This document shows positions 41,435-53,142 of a DNA stretch of 64,000 bases, one piece after another. Within the stretch, counting starts at the first letter, position 1; every line of letters begins with the position of its first letter. The stretch is from Riptortus pedestris (taxonomy: Eukaryota; Arthropoda; Insecta; Hemiptera; Alydidae). The position numbers and the translations under genes were made by a program. The notes beneath the pieces are model-generated. The model was given only the letters and a program-made list of their open reading frames with translations, was not told where the DNA came from and did not search any database. The stretch is taken from NCBI GenBank assembly GCA_019009955.1, contig CM032228.1, positions 6,640,001 to 6,704,000 of the forward strand, written 5' to 3'.

Positions 41435-42901
41435 TCACCTATTGACGTTTGTTTTGACATTTTTTTCTGCGGCAGCTGCATTCATACTTTCCAATATAGC
41501 ATTAATGTCGAATCGGAAGTTAGTCCATCCCGGAATGCATTCGAGGGGTTTAAAGTGGAGCAGGGTGATGTTGCCATCTTCATTCTTCAACGGAGACTCC
41601 TTCTCAGCATTGTCAGCAGTTCTAATAAATGATGAAAGATATTCTTCTGGTTTTGTATACATCCCGAAATCCTTCCTTCCTTGTCTCCTCCTGCTCTCTC
41701 TCTTCGACATATCAACTATTCTGAATGCAGATGCATCCGATGAGATATTAAATGTAGAACTTGAAGATGGAAATTTGAATTTGGTGGAATAGTCGAAAGA
41801 AGTGTTTATAAATTGGTTTACATTGTCATCATTTTTAATCAAATTAATCCTCGCTTCATTTGGATTATTGATTTCATTAATAGCAGGCAAGGTAGGGATT
41901 GATTCGGGCAGAACCTCTGGGAGAGCTGTATTTAATTTTAATATTCCTGGGATTGGCCTGGCACTATTGGCAGAAACAAGTTTAGTAGGGATGGTATCAT
42001 CCTCGCTCATATCAACAATAGCCTTATTCGAGTCCGCCGAATCTTTTTCTGGGCGTTTAAGCCCTTGCAACTTCTCGATACTTTCTTTCAAATCGAAGTT
42101 GGTCCCCTTGTTGCGCTCATAATCTATGTCACTACACGACCTATGCCGCTGCCTCAAATACTGCTTTCTCGGCTTAGTGTTGTAATCATAAATCCATTGG
42201 CGTATTTTCTTCAAGAAAGGCGAAACCATGTAAAATGTGTTCGCACCACTTCCAGTTTTGAACTGCTTCATGAGAGCATCTTTTTTGTTCAGCGGGATGT
42301 CACATATCGGGAACCAATTCACCGATTTAATTTCGTTTCTCGTTTTGGGAGCGAACTTCTCATTTTTCTTCACACCAGGAATAATATAAAGTCTGATTAT
42401 CTGCTTATTCACATTGCATTCGAGATAGTCGTTGGTGTCGATCAAGTGAGTTATATCGAAGCCTGTTTCTTCATAGACTTCCCGAATGGCACACTGATAC
42501 GGAGGCTCATCTTTGTTAACTTTGCCTTTCGGGAAGCCCCACGAAGACCTGTAGTTCTGAACGAGGAGGATATTGGACAGGTCTTCATCTAACAGGATAG
42601 CACCAAACGTTGGAACGCAGAATTTGTACTCTTTCCACTCTTCGAAAATCTCATCGACATTCCCCGAGAACGGCTGAAGAAATGGGATGTGCCTGAAAAC
42701 CTGATGAGCAAACTCCCTAAGCATGCATGGTTTCCTATGAGGGAAATTCTTACTGTAAAAGTCTATGTAGAACCAATGAGCGTTTTCTATTTGGAAGAAT
42801 ATCCTATTCAGATCTTTTCTTTCTTCTTCAGGAACATTAATCACAAATCTACAACACAAGTCGTCCAGAATATCTGTTGGAACAACTCTTTCAAGATCCA
42901 T
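41435..42901 (-). CDS. Dcp2: mRNA-decapping enzyme Dcp2, intronless
   Basis: A 488-residue Nudix hydrolase that removes the m7G cap from mRNA in cytoplasmic P-bodies, committing it to 5'-3' decay with Dcp1. Residues 7-95 form the regulatory domain (PTDILDDLCCRFVINVP, IENAHWFYIDFY, FEEWKEYKF.VPT.GAILLD). The Nudix box spans 126-148 (G126, E132, R140-E141, E144-E145, G147), with all catalytic glutamates present. Box B follows at about 205-240 (PFLKKIRQWIYDY). The C-terminal half is disordered and ends in NFRFDINAIL, the conserved C-terminal helix motif. I start at ATG 42901 (MDLERVVPTD); upstream in-frame codons are not ATG. Vertebrate and fly Dcp2 genes are spliced, so one uninterrupted exon suggests a retrocopy or intron loss. 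No poly(A) or duplication is visible to decide. Confidence 0.95.
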   Translation of the reverse strand: MDLERVVPTDILDDLCCRFVINVPEEERKDLNRIFFQIENAHWFYIDFYSKNFPHRKPCMLREFAHQVFRHIPFLQPFSGNVDEIFEEWKEYKFCVPTFGAILLDEDLSNILLVQNYRSSWGFPKGKVNKDEPPYQCAIREVYEETGFDITHLIDTNDYLECNVNKQIIRLYIIPGVKKNEKFAPKTRNEIKSVNWFPICDIPLNKKDALMKQFKTGSGANTFYMVSPFLKKIRQWIYDYNTKPRKQYLRQRHRSCSDIDYERNKGTNFDLKESIEKLQGLKRPEKDSADSNKAIVDMSEDDTIPTKLVSANSARPIPGILKLNTALPEVLPESIPTLPAINEINNPNEARINLIKNDDNVNQFINTSFDYSTKFKFPSSSSTFNISSDASAFRIVDMSKRESRRRQGRKDFGMYTKPEEYLSSFIRTADNAEKESPLKNEDGNITLLHFKPLECIPGWTNFRFDINAILESMNAAAAEKNVKTNVNR

Positions 42902-43587
42902 CTTGCAAATCAATGTTAGAACGGCATAGCAAAAGTTATAAAAGACACAACTAAACTTCCACAGCTGTATACTTCCCTCTTCGAAAAAAAAAAGTAAGAA
43001 GACTAAATATAAATCTCAAATAAGGAATAAATAAACAAATAATAAAAGGTTATCTTTTAAAAGTAGGTGCGAATTGTTAAACAGGTATTGTTATCAAAAG
43101 CATGATAGATCAACAAAACAGCCTTTAAATGTCACAAAAACAAGGAGCGTTCATTGAACGAGTAGGTCAATATCAAAGAGATAAAAGCATTATTTATTTA
43201 TCTGCTAGGATTGACCCATTGTGCTACTTTGTGCATTAAGAGTAATTCACAAGAGCCAAAACAAGTTATACTCTATGGTTAATTTAAAATAATATTACAC
43301 AGATACGAAACAAAGTACAACCAAAACCCCGTAGAAATTAAGACCAATGGTCTATTGATTGTGTAAAAAATATCCACTTTTATTTAGATACTTCACTAAT
43401 AAACTTAAAAAAAAAAAACCAGCAGACGTTCTAAACATTTTACTTAACAAATCAAATAATAGGTACACCTCCATTTTTTATTTCCCTTTTTTTTTACAAC
43501 AGAAATAATTCAATTCAATAAAATGGTATAGCTTTCTTAATGAAGTCAAATTAATATTTCTAATGGTTAAATGGATATAAATTAATA
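42902..43587. other. Upstream region of Dcp2
   Basis: AT-rich, no repeat family recognised. On the minus strand TTCTAAC then TTGCAAG directly precedes the ATG, a branch-point plus acceptor-like arrangement that could mark a spliced 5' UTR. No TATA box stands out. Confidence 0.35.
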
Positions 43588-43726
43588 TTTATGCCTTAAG
43601 GGAAATCAGCTATAGAGGTCGTACTCATGACGCGATTTCTGACAAATTTCCTCAAATGTCCATCGACCCTTTCTAGGAGATAGCAAAAATAAGCTCCGTT
43701 CAAAACTGTATGTATATCTTATCTAT

Positions 43727-43770
<44 letters not shown>
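43588..43770 (-). mobile_element. HINE-like 3' block with (TA)n
   Basis: CCTTAAGGGAAATCAGCTAT, gtcgtactcatgacgcgatt, ccgttcaaaactgtatgta and about 23 TA repeats that continue into the Helitron 5' end. Confidence 0.85.
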
Positions 43771-43779
<9 letters not shown>

Positions 43780-45013
43780 TGTAACCTCTGGCTGTACATT
43801 GATTTTTTTCGCGAATTTTCACGATAACTTTTCGTATCAAATGTCATAGACACCATAACTGCATTTTGTTTCTTTCGTGTGTGTTTGTTTGTTACCTTTT
43901 CACTCAAAAACGGCTGAACCGAATTTTATGAAACTTGGTATGTATATTACTACTAACCCAACTTAGACTTTAGGCTATATTAATATTCTCTTAGACGTAC
44001 AGGAGTGGGGGTTATAAGGGAGGCCTGAAATTAAAAATAGCGATATTTCGTTTCCTATTGGTTTTTCGTCAAATATGAACATAACAAAAGTTGTTTATTT
44101 TGTTACTTAGAGTAACTTTTGTTATATACACATTTTTCGTATACTGAATTATAAACGAGATATACGCTAAAACCTATAGCGGAAGTGAACAATTTTATTT
44201 GGGACAAAAGACCCAACCGAAAAAAATAAAACTCGGTATGTGTATTAGCACTAACGCTTTCATTATAATAAGCCATACCAACATTTCTAGGGACGGGCAG
44301 GAGTGGGAGTTGTAAGGGAGGCCTGAATTTAAAATAGCGGTATTTCGTTTTCTATTCGTTTTTTGGCAAAATATTAACATAACGAGATATACACTATAAA
44401 CTAAAGCGGGAGTCAACTATTTTATTGGGCGCTAACGATTGAACCGAACTTAACAAAACTCGGTATGTCAATTAGCATTAATTCTTCCATGATTATAAGC
44501 TATATTAAAATGTTTAGGTTAGAACGGGAGTGGGGGTTATAAGGGAGGCCTGAAATAAAAATTCGCGATATTTCATTGTCTATTTGTTTTTCGACAAACA
44601 TGCACATAAAAAAAGTTGTTTCCTTTGTTATTTAGATTAACTTTTGTTTTATGCATTTCTCCAGGAACAATGTGTGGACCAAGTAATATTTTGCTCAACA
44701 ATTCATCCAATTTGAACTATCAGGTACCTCACTTGGAATAATTAATTCAAATCTACGTTAATATTTTGTACTTAATAACTGAAATCTATGTATAATGCAC
44801 AGGAGACGGGAAATATGACAATATGGAGGACAGTGAAGTCTTACATAAAAAAATTAATTTTATTATTCAAACAAATGCCAACAACGGGTATAAACCCTAA
44901 ACAATGGGGCGGGTAAATGTCAAAATAGTGTGCAAAGTAAAGCCTCGCCAAAAAAATACCATCCCCATTCACCCTCAAATCAATTCCCGGGCGAAGCCGG
45001 GTATCTGAGCTAG
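43730..45013 (+). mobile_element. Helitron, complete, about three units
   Basis: 5' start in a TC(TA)n context, then attgtaacctctggctgtac, (GTTT) and cggctgaaccgaattttatg. The interior units are followed by ATTCCCGGGCGAAGCCGGGT, atctgag and CTAG before T (45013). Confidence 0.9.
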
Positions 45014-45044
45014 TATATATATAATTGTGCTGATGTTTTCGACC

Positions 45045-45165
45045 AGGTTGTATTTATATGTGGTGTGTTGTTCTTTTCGGAGCTTTGGTCAATGTTGGTG
45101 AAATGAATCTTAGTTTATGCCAATATTTCGAGAATTTTTATTTTCTCTTCCTCAGGGCTGTAAAA
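45045..45165 (-). mobile_element. Fragment with hammerhead-like core (Penelope-type, tentative)
   Basis: Minus strand: CTGAGGA, an AGAGAA...TTCTC hairpin with a long A-rich loop, GAAATATTGGC, then gattcatttcaccaacattg. The position corresponds to plus 45119-45156. Confidence 0.45.
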
Positions 45166-45740
45166 ATTACATGTACTACATTATAATATTGTACATTGGT
45201 GTTATACATTGTTATAAAAGGGTGTTTTTTCCTTATTATTACTTACCAAGACTAAATATATTTATAGATTATTATACATTCTTATTGCACTATGACTAGG
45301 GTTATAGTTACCTTCCTTGTTTTGTTTACATAGCAGGGTCACAGCCTTTTGTATGTTTTATATATTTATAGTATGGTGTATTTGTTTGTTAAACTATATT
45401 ATAATTGTTGTACTGTGGTTCTTATATTATTTTACAATGGTTATTGCTATGCACTATTTTTAATTATTGCTATGTTTTGTTAAATCTTGTTATTGCCACT
45501 TACCACTATGTTATTGCAACTTATATTATTTTACAATAATTATTGCTATGCACCATTACAATCATTGTTATGTTTATTTTAAATTATAATTATTGTTGTG
45601 TTATGTTAAAGTTATTCCTGTGTTGTATTTATGTTGCTATTTTTATTCTTATATTTATTATGTTATTAACAAACCATTCCTGTGTGTTACTAAAATCATT
45701 GTTATGTCTATATTAAAGCTATTCTTATGTTGCATTATTA
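45166..45740. other. Low-complexity AT-rich region
   Basis: Dispersed repeats of attattgctatg and attgttatgt type. No gene. Confidence 0.5.
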
Positions 45741-45744
45741 TTAT

Positions 45745-45875
45745 TATTATTCTATTATGTATCTACAGCATAGTTATTCTATAATGTATCTACAGTATTA
45801 TTATTCTATTAATGTTTCTACAGTATTATTATTCTATTATGTATCTACAGTATTATTATTCTATTATGTTACAGT
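45745..45875. repeat. 27-bp minisatellite, about 4 to 5 copies
   Basis: Tandem copies of a TATTATTATTCTATTATG unit followed by TATCTACAG, with small variations between copies. Confidence 0.8.
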
Positions 45876-45967
45876 TATTAATGCTGTTTGTAGTTATATT
45901 TTTTTATTAGAGCCACTTTCTTGATGTATTGCATCTATTAGTTATAATAGTTACAGCTGTTATAGTG

Positions 45968-46018
<51 letters not shown>

Positions 46019-46321
46019 TACATTTATAATATAATAATGATATGGGTATTATATATAATGTGGTGTTATGGGGTGCTGGGTGTTTATGTTTGTGAAATAT
46101 ATGTTATGTATGGATATGAAATATTGTATAGTGTTGAGGTGTATTTATGGTATTATGTTGCAGTATATGGTGTTGAGTTTGTCAATGTCTGTCTTTTTGT
46201 TGCATGTGTTTTTGTGTTGGGCTATGTATAGCATTTCCTTAAACAATATTTGTTGGGTTCTATGTCTAGTATTTGTGTTTCTTTGTAGTTGTAGTTGTAG
46301 TATATACATATATTTTTATAT

Positions 46322-46375
<54 letters not shown>
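45968..46375. repeat. (TA)n tracts and G/T-rich low complexity
   Basis: (TA)n(CA)n at 45970-46020 and (TA)n at 46326-46371, separated by T/G-rich sequence that is open in several frames by composition only. Confidence 0.8.
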
Positions 46376-46377
<2 letters not shown>

Positions 46378-46379
46378 AG

Positions 46380-46714
46380 CTAAATACTTTTTGTGTTTAA
46401 GAAGAGAGCCAAACCTCCTGCAATGCCATAAAGGAGAGGGACTGCTTTGGCAGGTTCAGAGCTGGTGAGGCGCGTCACGGGGCTTTCCCCTCGCTGGCTG
46501 CTGCCTCGTTAGCCGCGTCATCTTGTACCAGCCCCCCTCGCCCTTAGCCCCTTCCTATCCACCTCATATTTTCCATCAGCACTCAGTATACTATCAGATT
46601 CCTTGCAGAGCAGTTCGCTAGTAATTTTTTTTTGTTTTCTTCAGCCCAAGCGAGAAGTGAACCATAGAGTTTTTGCTAGTGATTGTTATTTGTTGTATCA
46701 ACTCTTCTTTTCAG
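46380..46714 (+). promoter_or_regulatory. GC-rich island with an orphan splice donor
   Basis: An abrupt GC-rich, CpG-containing block (for example gaggcgcgtcacggggcttt) in an AT-rich environment. It has an initiator-like CTCAGTATA near 46580 and ends in TTTTCAG|GTAAGT (donor at 46715). It could be a promoter with a noncoding first exon of a plus-strand gene, the nearest candidate being the piggyBac-type gene 3.4 kb away, or an unrecognised LTR. No coding frame. Confidence 0.35.
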
Positions 46715-46847
46715 GTAAGTTTTCTTTCTCTATTATATTTGCCTTGAAATATTAAAAGTATGATTGCTCCAACATCACTTACACATTTTGTTTTCCAATT
46801 AGCTCAATTTGTAAGTAAAAATTTTATTTATATACTTCCATTTTTAT

Positions 46848-47845
<998 letters not shown>

Positions 47846-47875
47846 TAAACTGTAATATTATTTACTATTTTACCA

Positions 47876-48575
47876 GTTTTAGCAGATTTCCCCTAAGGGA
47901 AATCAGCTATTGAGGTCGTACTCATGACGCGATTTTCGAAAAAAATTTCTTCAAATTATAATATATATTATTATAAATATATATTATATATATATATATA
48001 TATTTGTCTGTTAACGCTCTAGCGGTCGCAATTTTTGTTTGATCGTTGCGAAACTCGATACTTAATTGTTTTATGTAAAAGACAGATCAAGTTCGTTAAT
48101 GGCTGAAATCGGACTAGAGGGAGGGGGGATTCAAAATATCTCCGTTATTATGCATCGGATCGGAAAATTGTATAAAGCCAATCATATTGCAAATTAAATT
48201 TACTATAAATATTGTTATATGCATTTATTCTCTATCTTGAATATTGAACGAGGTATTTGAATTTTTATGAAGTCTGTGATTGGGTATAGTTCGGATTAGG
48301 TCGGCCATTTCCGTCATTGGTCGGCTCAGGTGGGAAGCTACGTCTAACCTTACCTGTCGTTTCTAACCTTACCTTATCTTCCTTACTTTGTGAGATTTAT
48401 GCAAATACGTTCTGTTCATCCGCCCCCTTCTTTAGTTCTTGGACTACTAAAATTTGAGTTATTAAAATATAAATTATTATTACAATTCAGAAGCCGTTTC
48501 AGTTGGGAATTTATTTGAATTAACTGAAATCACTTAGGAAATCTGCTTAGTTTACGCGGCCCCTGCGTGACGGAC
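47876..48575 (-). mobile_element. HINE-like element, complete
   Basis: TTTTAGCAGATTTCCCCTAA to GCCCCTGCGTGACGGACTTT, with a short TATA centre (47960-48003) and the aattcagaagccgtttcagt variant section before the 5' end. Confidence 0.88.
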
Positions 48576-48699
48576 TTTTTCCATTATTTTCTTTCTGTTT
48601 AATTTATTCCCCGTCCTAACAAGAAAATTATTTCATTCTGTATTAATTTATTTTAGTGGGTTCCTTGTTTTGCCGAGTGCGTATACTTTTTAACTGTTA

Positions 48700-48741
48700 T
48701 GTATCATGATATATATATATATATATTATAATTATATATAT

Positions 48742-48781
<40 letters not shown>

Positions 48782-48797
48782 AGTATATATATATATA

Positions 48798-48861
<64 letters not shown>

Positions 48862-48862
48862 G
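48700..48862. repeat. (TA)n / (TG)n compound microsatellite
   Basis: Alternating TA and TG arrays that act as the centre of the HINE to the right, whose 3' block is missing. 48581-48700 holds nothing recognisable. Confidence 0.9.
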
Positions 48863-49414
48863 TGTTGTATACTTTGTCTGTTACCGCTCTAGGGGTCGCA
48901 ATTATTGTTTAATCGTTGCCAAACTCGATATTTAGTCGTTTTATGTAAAAAGAAAGATCAAGTTAATGGCTGAAATAGGACCAGTGGGAGGGGGGGGGGG
49001 TTAGAAGGGAGGATTTTCGAAAATTCGAAATATCTCCGTTACTATACGTCGGATCGAAACATTGTATAGAACTAATCTTATTGCAAATCAAATTTACTAT
49101 AAATATTTTTATATACATTTATTCTCTATCTTGAATATTAACCGAGCTATTTGCATTTTTATTAAATGCGGGCGGATAATGGACAAGAGTGAGTTTCCCG
49201 CCAAAAGCTAGTTCGGTCGTTTCAGTAACTGTTTGCCACTCGAGAAATTTCTCTATTTTAAAACGTCACGTGGGAAATCTTCTTAGTTTACGCAGCCCCT
49301 GCGTGACGGACTTTTTGTCATCTACTAGCTAGGATAGACATTTGAAGAAATATCGAAAATGTCGTCATGAGTACAACCTCAATAGCTGCTTTCCCTTAAA
49401 GGAAATCTGCTAAT
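48863..49414. mobile_element. HINE-like 5' half followed by an inverted 3' block
   Basis: 48863-49315 (minus) ends CCCCTGCGTGACGGACTTTT; 49316-49414 (plus) runs from gtcatctactagctaggata to CCCTTAAAGGAAATCTGCTA, then AT. The two abut directly. Confidence 0.85.
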
Positions 49415-49665
49415 AGTAATTAATCTTTTTGGGAGAAAAGGCAATTTCCATTATTTCAATTGAAGTTGGATCTTTTCGAAATGCAAGTGTGTACTTAAAT
49501 CAGTTTCAATGGTTGAAAATAATTTTCATAAATAATATAAAACTTTTTAGTACGGTACAAGTCCCATCAAGTATCTAAATAAAATTATGGTTATTACTAG
49601 AAATGATGTGAAAAACATGTTAGCATAAAGTCAACATTAAATTAATTAAAATGGTATTGATGGCG

Positions 49666-49668
<3 letters not shown>
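49415..49668. other. No feature seen
   Basis: Unique-looking AT-rich sequence before the CT microsatellite. Confidence 0.4.
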
Positions 49669-49738
<70 letters not shown>

Positions 49739-49791
49739 TCTCTCTCCCTCTCCCTCTCCCTCTCCCTCTCCCTCTCCCTCTCCCTCTCTCA

Positions 49792-49827
<36 letters not shown>

Positions 49828-49841
49828 CTCTCACTCTCTCT

Positions 49842-49879
<38 letters not shown>

Positions 49880-50085
49880 TTATATCCCCCCCCGCGTCTC
49901 TCTTTCTCTCTCGACCCTCACTCTTTCTCTCTCCCACCACCACCTCTCTCTCCCCCTCTCTCTGGCTCTCTCCCTCGTCTCACTGTCTTTCTCTCTCCCC
50001 CACCTCTCACTCTCACTCTCCCCTCTCTCTTTCTCTCTCTCCTTTCTCTCTTTCTCTCTCTCCCCCCATCTATCTCTTTCGCCCC
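49669..50085. repeat. (CT)n / (CTCTCC)n microsatellite
   Basis: About 400 bp of polypyrimidine: pure CT, then CCCTCT hexamers, then degenerate CT. The Ser/Leu and Arg/Glu frames across it are composition artefacts. It ends in a CTCTCGCAG acceptor-like site at 50107, 25 bases before the piggyBac frame. Confidence 0.95.
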
Positions 50086-50132
50086 CTCCCCCCACCGCGC
50101 TCTCGCAGAGAAGGGAACAAGCCGGTGACAGA

Positions 50133-51818
50133 TTGTGTCCTTTGTACAGAATGGGAGATGAAGCTGGACCGTCGAAGAGGAGGAAGGTGGAGAAGCAGTG
50201 TTCTGCGGAGGATTGTTCGGATCGGTTAGAGCCTGGCAATTGGTCAGATGATGATGACGGATCTGGAATCTGGGACAGTTCAGATCTGGAGGATGATACT
50301 CTCTTACCCATCCAACTGTGCAGCCCCTGCCTTGACCCGGAAGACGCTGACGTCCCTTCAGCCAGCAGGTCTGAGTGGCTTCCTTATCCACCTTCTGACC
50401 GGGAAAAGATACAGTTCACAGGATCTGAAGGACTCAAAGAGATCCCAAGAGAAATTACTCCTTTCTCCATATTTTCCCTGCTTTTCACAAAGGAGCTCTT
50501 GGAGATGATTGTTGAGGAAACAAATAATTACGCCGAAGAGGTATTTCTTTCAGCAAGAGGGGAATTCTCAAGAATTTGCAGATGGAAGGATACCAATGTG
50601 GAAGAATTAAAAGCATTCCTCGGAATCATCTTTCTAATGGGAATTGTTCGCTTGAATCGATTTAACGACTATTGGAAAACTCACTATTTGTTTGATTTTT
50701 CAATCCCCAAATTCATGGCAAGGGACCGTTTTAGCAACCTTATGCGTTGTTTGCATTTCGATAAAAATTTGTCCTCCAGTATAGATATTCTCCACAAAAT
50801 TCGTCCTATTTTAGATTATTTTAATAACAGAATGGCTTCTATCTATTACCCAGGGAAAAATCTTTCTTTGAACGAGTCCATGCTGCTATGGAAAGGGAGA
50901 TTAATTTCCCGGGAAGACATTCAAAGTAGGCGGCACAAATACGGGATGAAGCTGCACGTCCTCGCCGAACCAGATGGACTAGTGCAGAGGCTGCATGTTG
51001 ATGGTGGTTCGGGAGATGAGCAAGTCGGAAGCATCGAACACACTGCTACAGTTGTGCAGAACCTACTAGAAGGCATGAAAGGAGTTGGGCATAGCATTTA
51101 TATGGACGATTTTTACAATAGTGTACCTTTGGCTAATACCTTACTCGCTGAAAACACCTACTGCACTGGAACTCTGCATGCTAGGCGGAAAGCTAACCCC
51201 GAAGATGTTGTAATAAAAAAATTGAAACAAGGGGAGACAATTTGCCGCTTCAACGAAAAGGGAGTATGTGTGTGCAAGTGGAAGGAGAAGAAAGACGTTC
51301 TGGCCATTTCAAGTGAATTCGGAGGGGAAATGGTGGACACCGTTAATAAAAGGGGAAACTCAAGGAGAAAACCTCTCATGATTTCAGAATACAATAAGCA
51401 CATGCAAGGAGTGGATAGCCAGGAGCAGATGTTGTCCTACTACCCGGTGACCCACAAAGCGATCAGGTGGTATCAAAGACTTGCCATTCACATATTTCAA
51501 ATCATGATGGTGAATGCCCACCTCATTTATAACAAATGCTCCGGCGAAAAAAAAGATCTTCACGATTATGAATTATCTGTCTTGGAGGTTCTTCTGCCAA
51601 AAGCTGAGCCACAACCATTGCCCCCCAGAGCGGATAAAGTGCATCTGCCTGCACTTGCACCCAAATCTGCCAAGGGTATAACCAAGAGGAAAAGATGCAG
51701 AGTTTGCTATGAGAGAAAGTCGAAGAAGAGAGTCGACTCCATTTATTGTTGCCCAGACTGCCCAGGCCAACCAGGATATTGCCTTCAACCATGTTTTAGG
51801 TTAGCACATAAATATTAA
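50133..51818 (+). CDS. piggyBac-type transposase (PGBD-like), first catalytic Asp changed
   Basis: An intact frame of 561 codons (or 555 from MGDE at 50151) covering the whole family architecture. The N-terminus is acidic (about 25-60, WSDDDDGSGIWDSSDLEDD). The core begins at about 90 (REITPFSIFSLLFTKELLEM). The three acidic positions of the RNase H-like fold are LSLNESMLLWKGR (N247 where the family has D), YMDDFYNS (D325) and GVDSQEQM (D428). A C-terminal cysteine-rich zinc domain (RCRVCYERK to CLQPCFRLAH) is complete. Active relatives cut at TTAA without footprint. No TTAA-flanked CCY terminal repeats are evident on either side. Upstream is a (CT)n tract and downstream a Helitron end. An intact frame with a lost catalytic residue and no termini fits either a domesticated gene or a recently killed transposon. 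Confidence 0.88.
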   Translation: MCPLYRMGDEAGPSKRRKVEKQCSAEDCSDRLEPGNWSDDDDGSGIWDSSDLEDDTLLPIQLCSPCLDPEDADVPSASRSEWLPYPPSDREKIQFTGSEGLKEIPREITPFSIFSLLFTKELLEMIVEETNNYAEEVFLSARGEFSRICRWKDTNVEELKAFLGIIFLMGIVRLNRFNDYWKTHYLFDFSIPKFMARDRFSNLMRCLHFDKNLSSSIDILHKIRPILDYFNNRMASIYYPGKNLSLNESMLLWKGRLISREDIQSRRHKYGMKLHVLAEPDGLVQRLHVDGGSGDEQVGSIEHTATVVQNLLEGMKGVGHSIYMDDFYNSVPLANTLLAENTYCTGTLHARRKANPEDVVIKKLKQGETICRFNEKGVCVCKWKEKKDVLAISSEFGGEMVDTVNKRGNSRRKPLMISEYNKHMQGVDSQEQMLSYYPVTHKAIRWYQRLAIHIFQIMMVNAHLIYNKCSGEKKDLHDYELSVLEVLLPKAEPQPLPPRADKVHLPALAPKSAKGITKRKRCRVCYERKSKKRVDSIYCCPDCPGQPGYCLQPCFRLAHKY

Positions 51819-51940
51819 AAATTGTAAATATGTTATTTTAGTTTAATTTTTAGCAATTATTTTGTAAATATACTTTTGTATAATTTTAGGTATAATAAGG
51901 GTATTTGATTTAAAATTAGTCGTCATTTAAAATTGTACTC
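51819..51940. other. 3' flank of the piggyBac frame
   Basis: AT-rich; no inverted repeat with a TTAA duplication recognised. Confidence 0.4.
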
Positions 51941-52550
51941 TAAGGTACCCGGCTTCGCCAGGGAAATCATTTGAGGCTGGATAATTGTATTTTTTTGGAG
52001 GGCTTTACTTTGTACTATATGTTTACATTTTCCCGTCTCGACGCTTAGGGTTTACATCCGAGTACCCGGCGTGCTGGGGATGTGTTAATAATAAAAGTAT
52101 TTGTTATGTACTTAATTCTACAAAATACACAATATTTTTATATTACCCGTCCCCTGTGCATGTATCTTCTTTTATATATAACATAACCATAGATTATATT
52201 ATTATAGTAAAAATTACGGGGTTTCGTTGATTTCGATTTAGTGTTTCGCGTCCTATAACATTGTTGACCCCTTCTATAGTTTTTCGTTATACGGCAAAAG
52301 TTCCTTTAAATAACAAAACAAACAACTTTTATTGTTATATATGCACGTTTGCCGAAAAATGAATATGTTACAAAATATTGCGATTTTATATTTCAGACCT
52401 CCCTTATAACCCCCACTCATTTGCCTACTTCGAAATTTTAATATAGCTTATAATCAGGGAGGTTTTAATACCAAATCGGTACGGAGTTTCATTTAGTTCG
52501 GCTGAATCTTCCTTGTCATATAAAATTGTTGTTTTATAGTTTTTAGCGCA
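51940..52550 (-). mobile_element. Helitron fragment, divergent subfamily
   Basis: ggtacccggcttcgccaggg and ttgaggctggataattgta give a 3' end lacking the CTAG. One and a half internal units follow (cttataacccccactca, taacaaaacaaacaactttt). It differs more from the other copies than they do from each other and resembles the copy at 58544. Confidence 0.7.
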
Positions 52551-52552
52551 AA

Positions 52553-52780
52553 ACTACCATAAATATTTTTATATACATTTATTCTCTATCTTGAATATTA
52601 ACCGAGCTATTTGCATTTTTATTAAATGTGGGCGGATAACAGACGAGTGAGTTTCACGCCAAAAGCTAGTTCGGCCGATTCCGTAACTGTTGGGCTCTCG
52701 TATTGAGATTTCCCTATTGTTAACTTCACGTGGGAAATCTGATTAGTTTACGCAGCCCCTGCGTGACCGACTGTTTTAAA
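52553..52780 (-). mobile_element. HINE-like 5' end
   Basis: ctataaatatttttatatac-like start to GCCCCTGCGTGACCGACT. Confidence 0.8.
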
Positions 52781-52954
52781 TGAGGGGCATGTATTATGGT
52801 GGCTGCTTCTATTATGGGGGGGGGGGGGGGTAAAGAAGTGATATAATTGGTAGTAAGGGAATTTTCCAAATCAATGAACCCTTGAATATAGATGAGGTGC
52901 ACTGAAATACATACATTAGAATCAACTTTTCGTTCAAGCAGTTTATTGCTTTCA
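52781..52954. other. Spacer with poly-G run
   Basis: Contains a run of about 15 G at 52816; otherwise nothing recognisable. Confidence 0.4.
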
Positions 52955-53080
52955 TTTTAGCAGATTTCCCTTAAGGGAAATCAGCTATTGAGGTTGTACT
53001 CATGATGCGATTTTCGAAATTTTTCTTCAAATGTCCATCGATCCTACCCAGGAGATGACGAAAATGAGGTCCGTTCAAAA

Positions 53081-53142
<62 letters not shown>

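Noticed and set aside
41430..42592. Plus-strand frames of 106 to 175 codons over the Dcp2 gene
   Set aside because: They are antisense shadows of the Dcp2 coding sequence with no family features.
45745..45875. CRISPR-like tandem array
   Set aside because: The copies are directly tandem without unique spacers, and the genome is eukaryotic; it is a minisatellite.
49620..50391. Ser/Leu-rich, Arg/Glu-rich and mixed frames of up to 192 codons
   Set aside because: They translate the (CT)n tract and its edge on both strands; the real gene is the piggyBac frame that starts at 50133.
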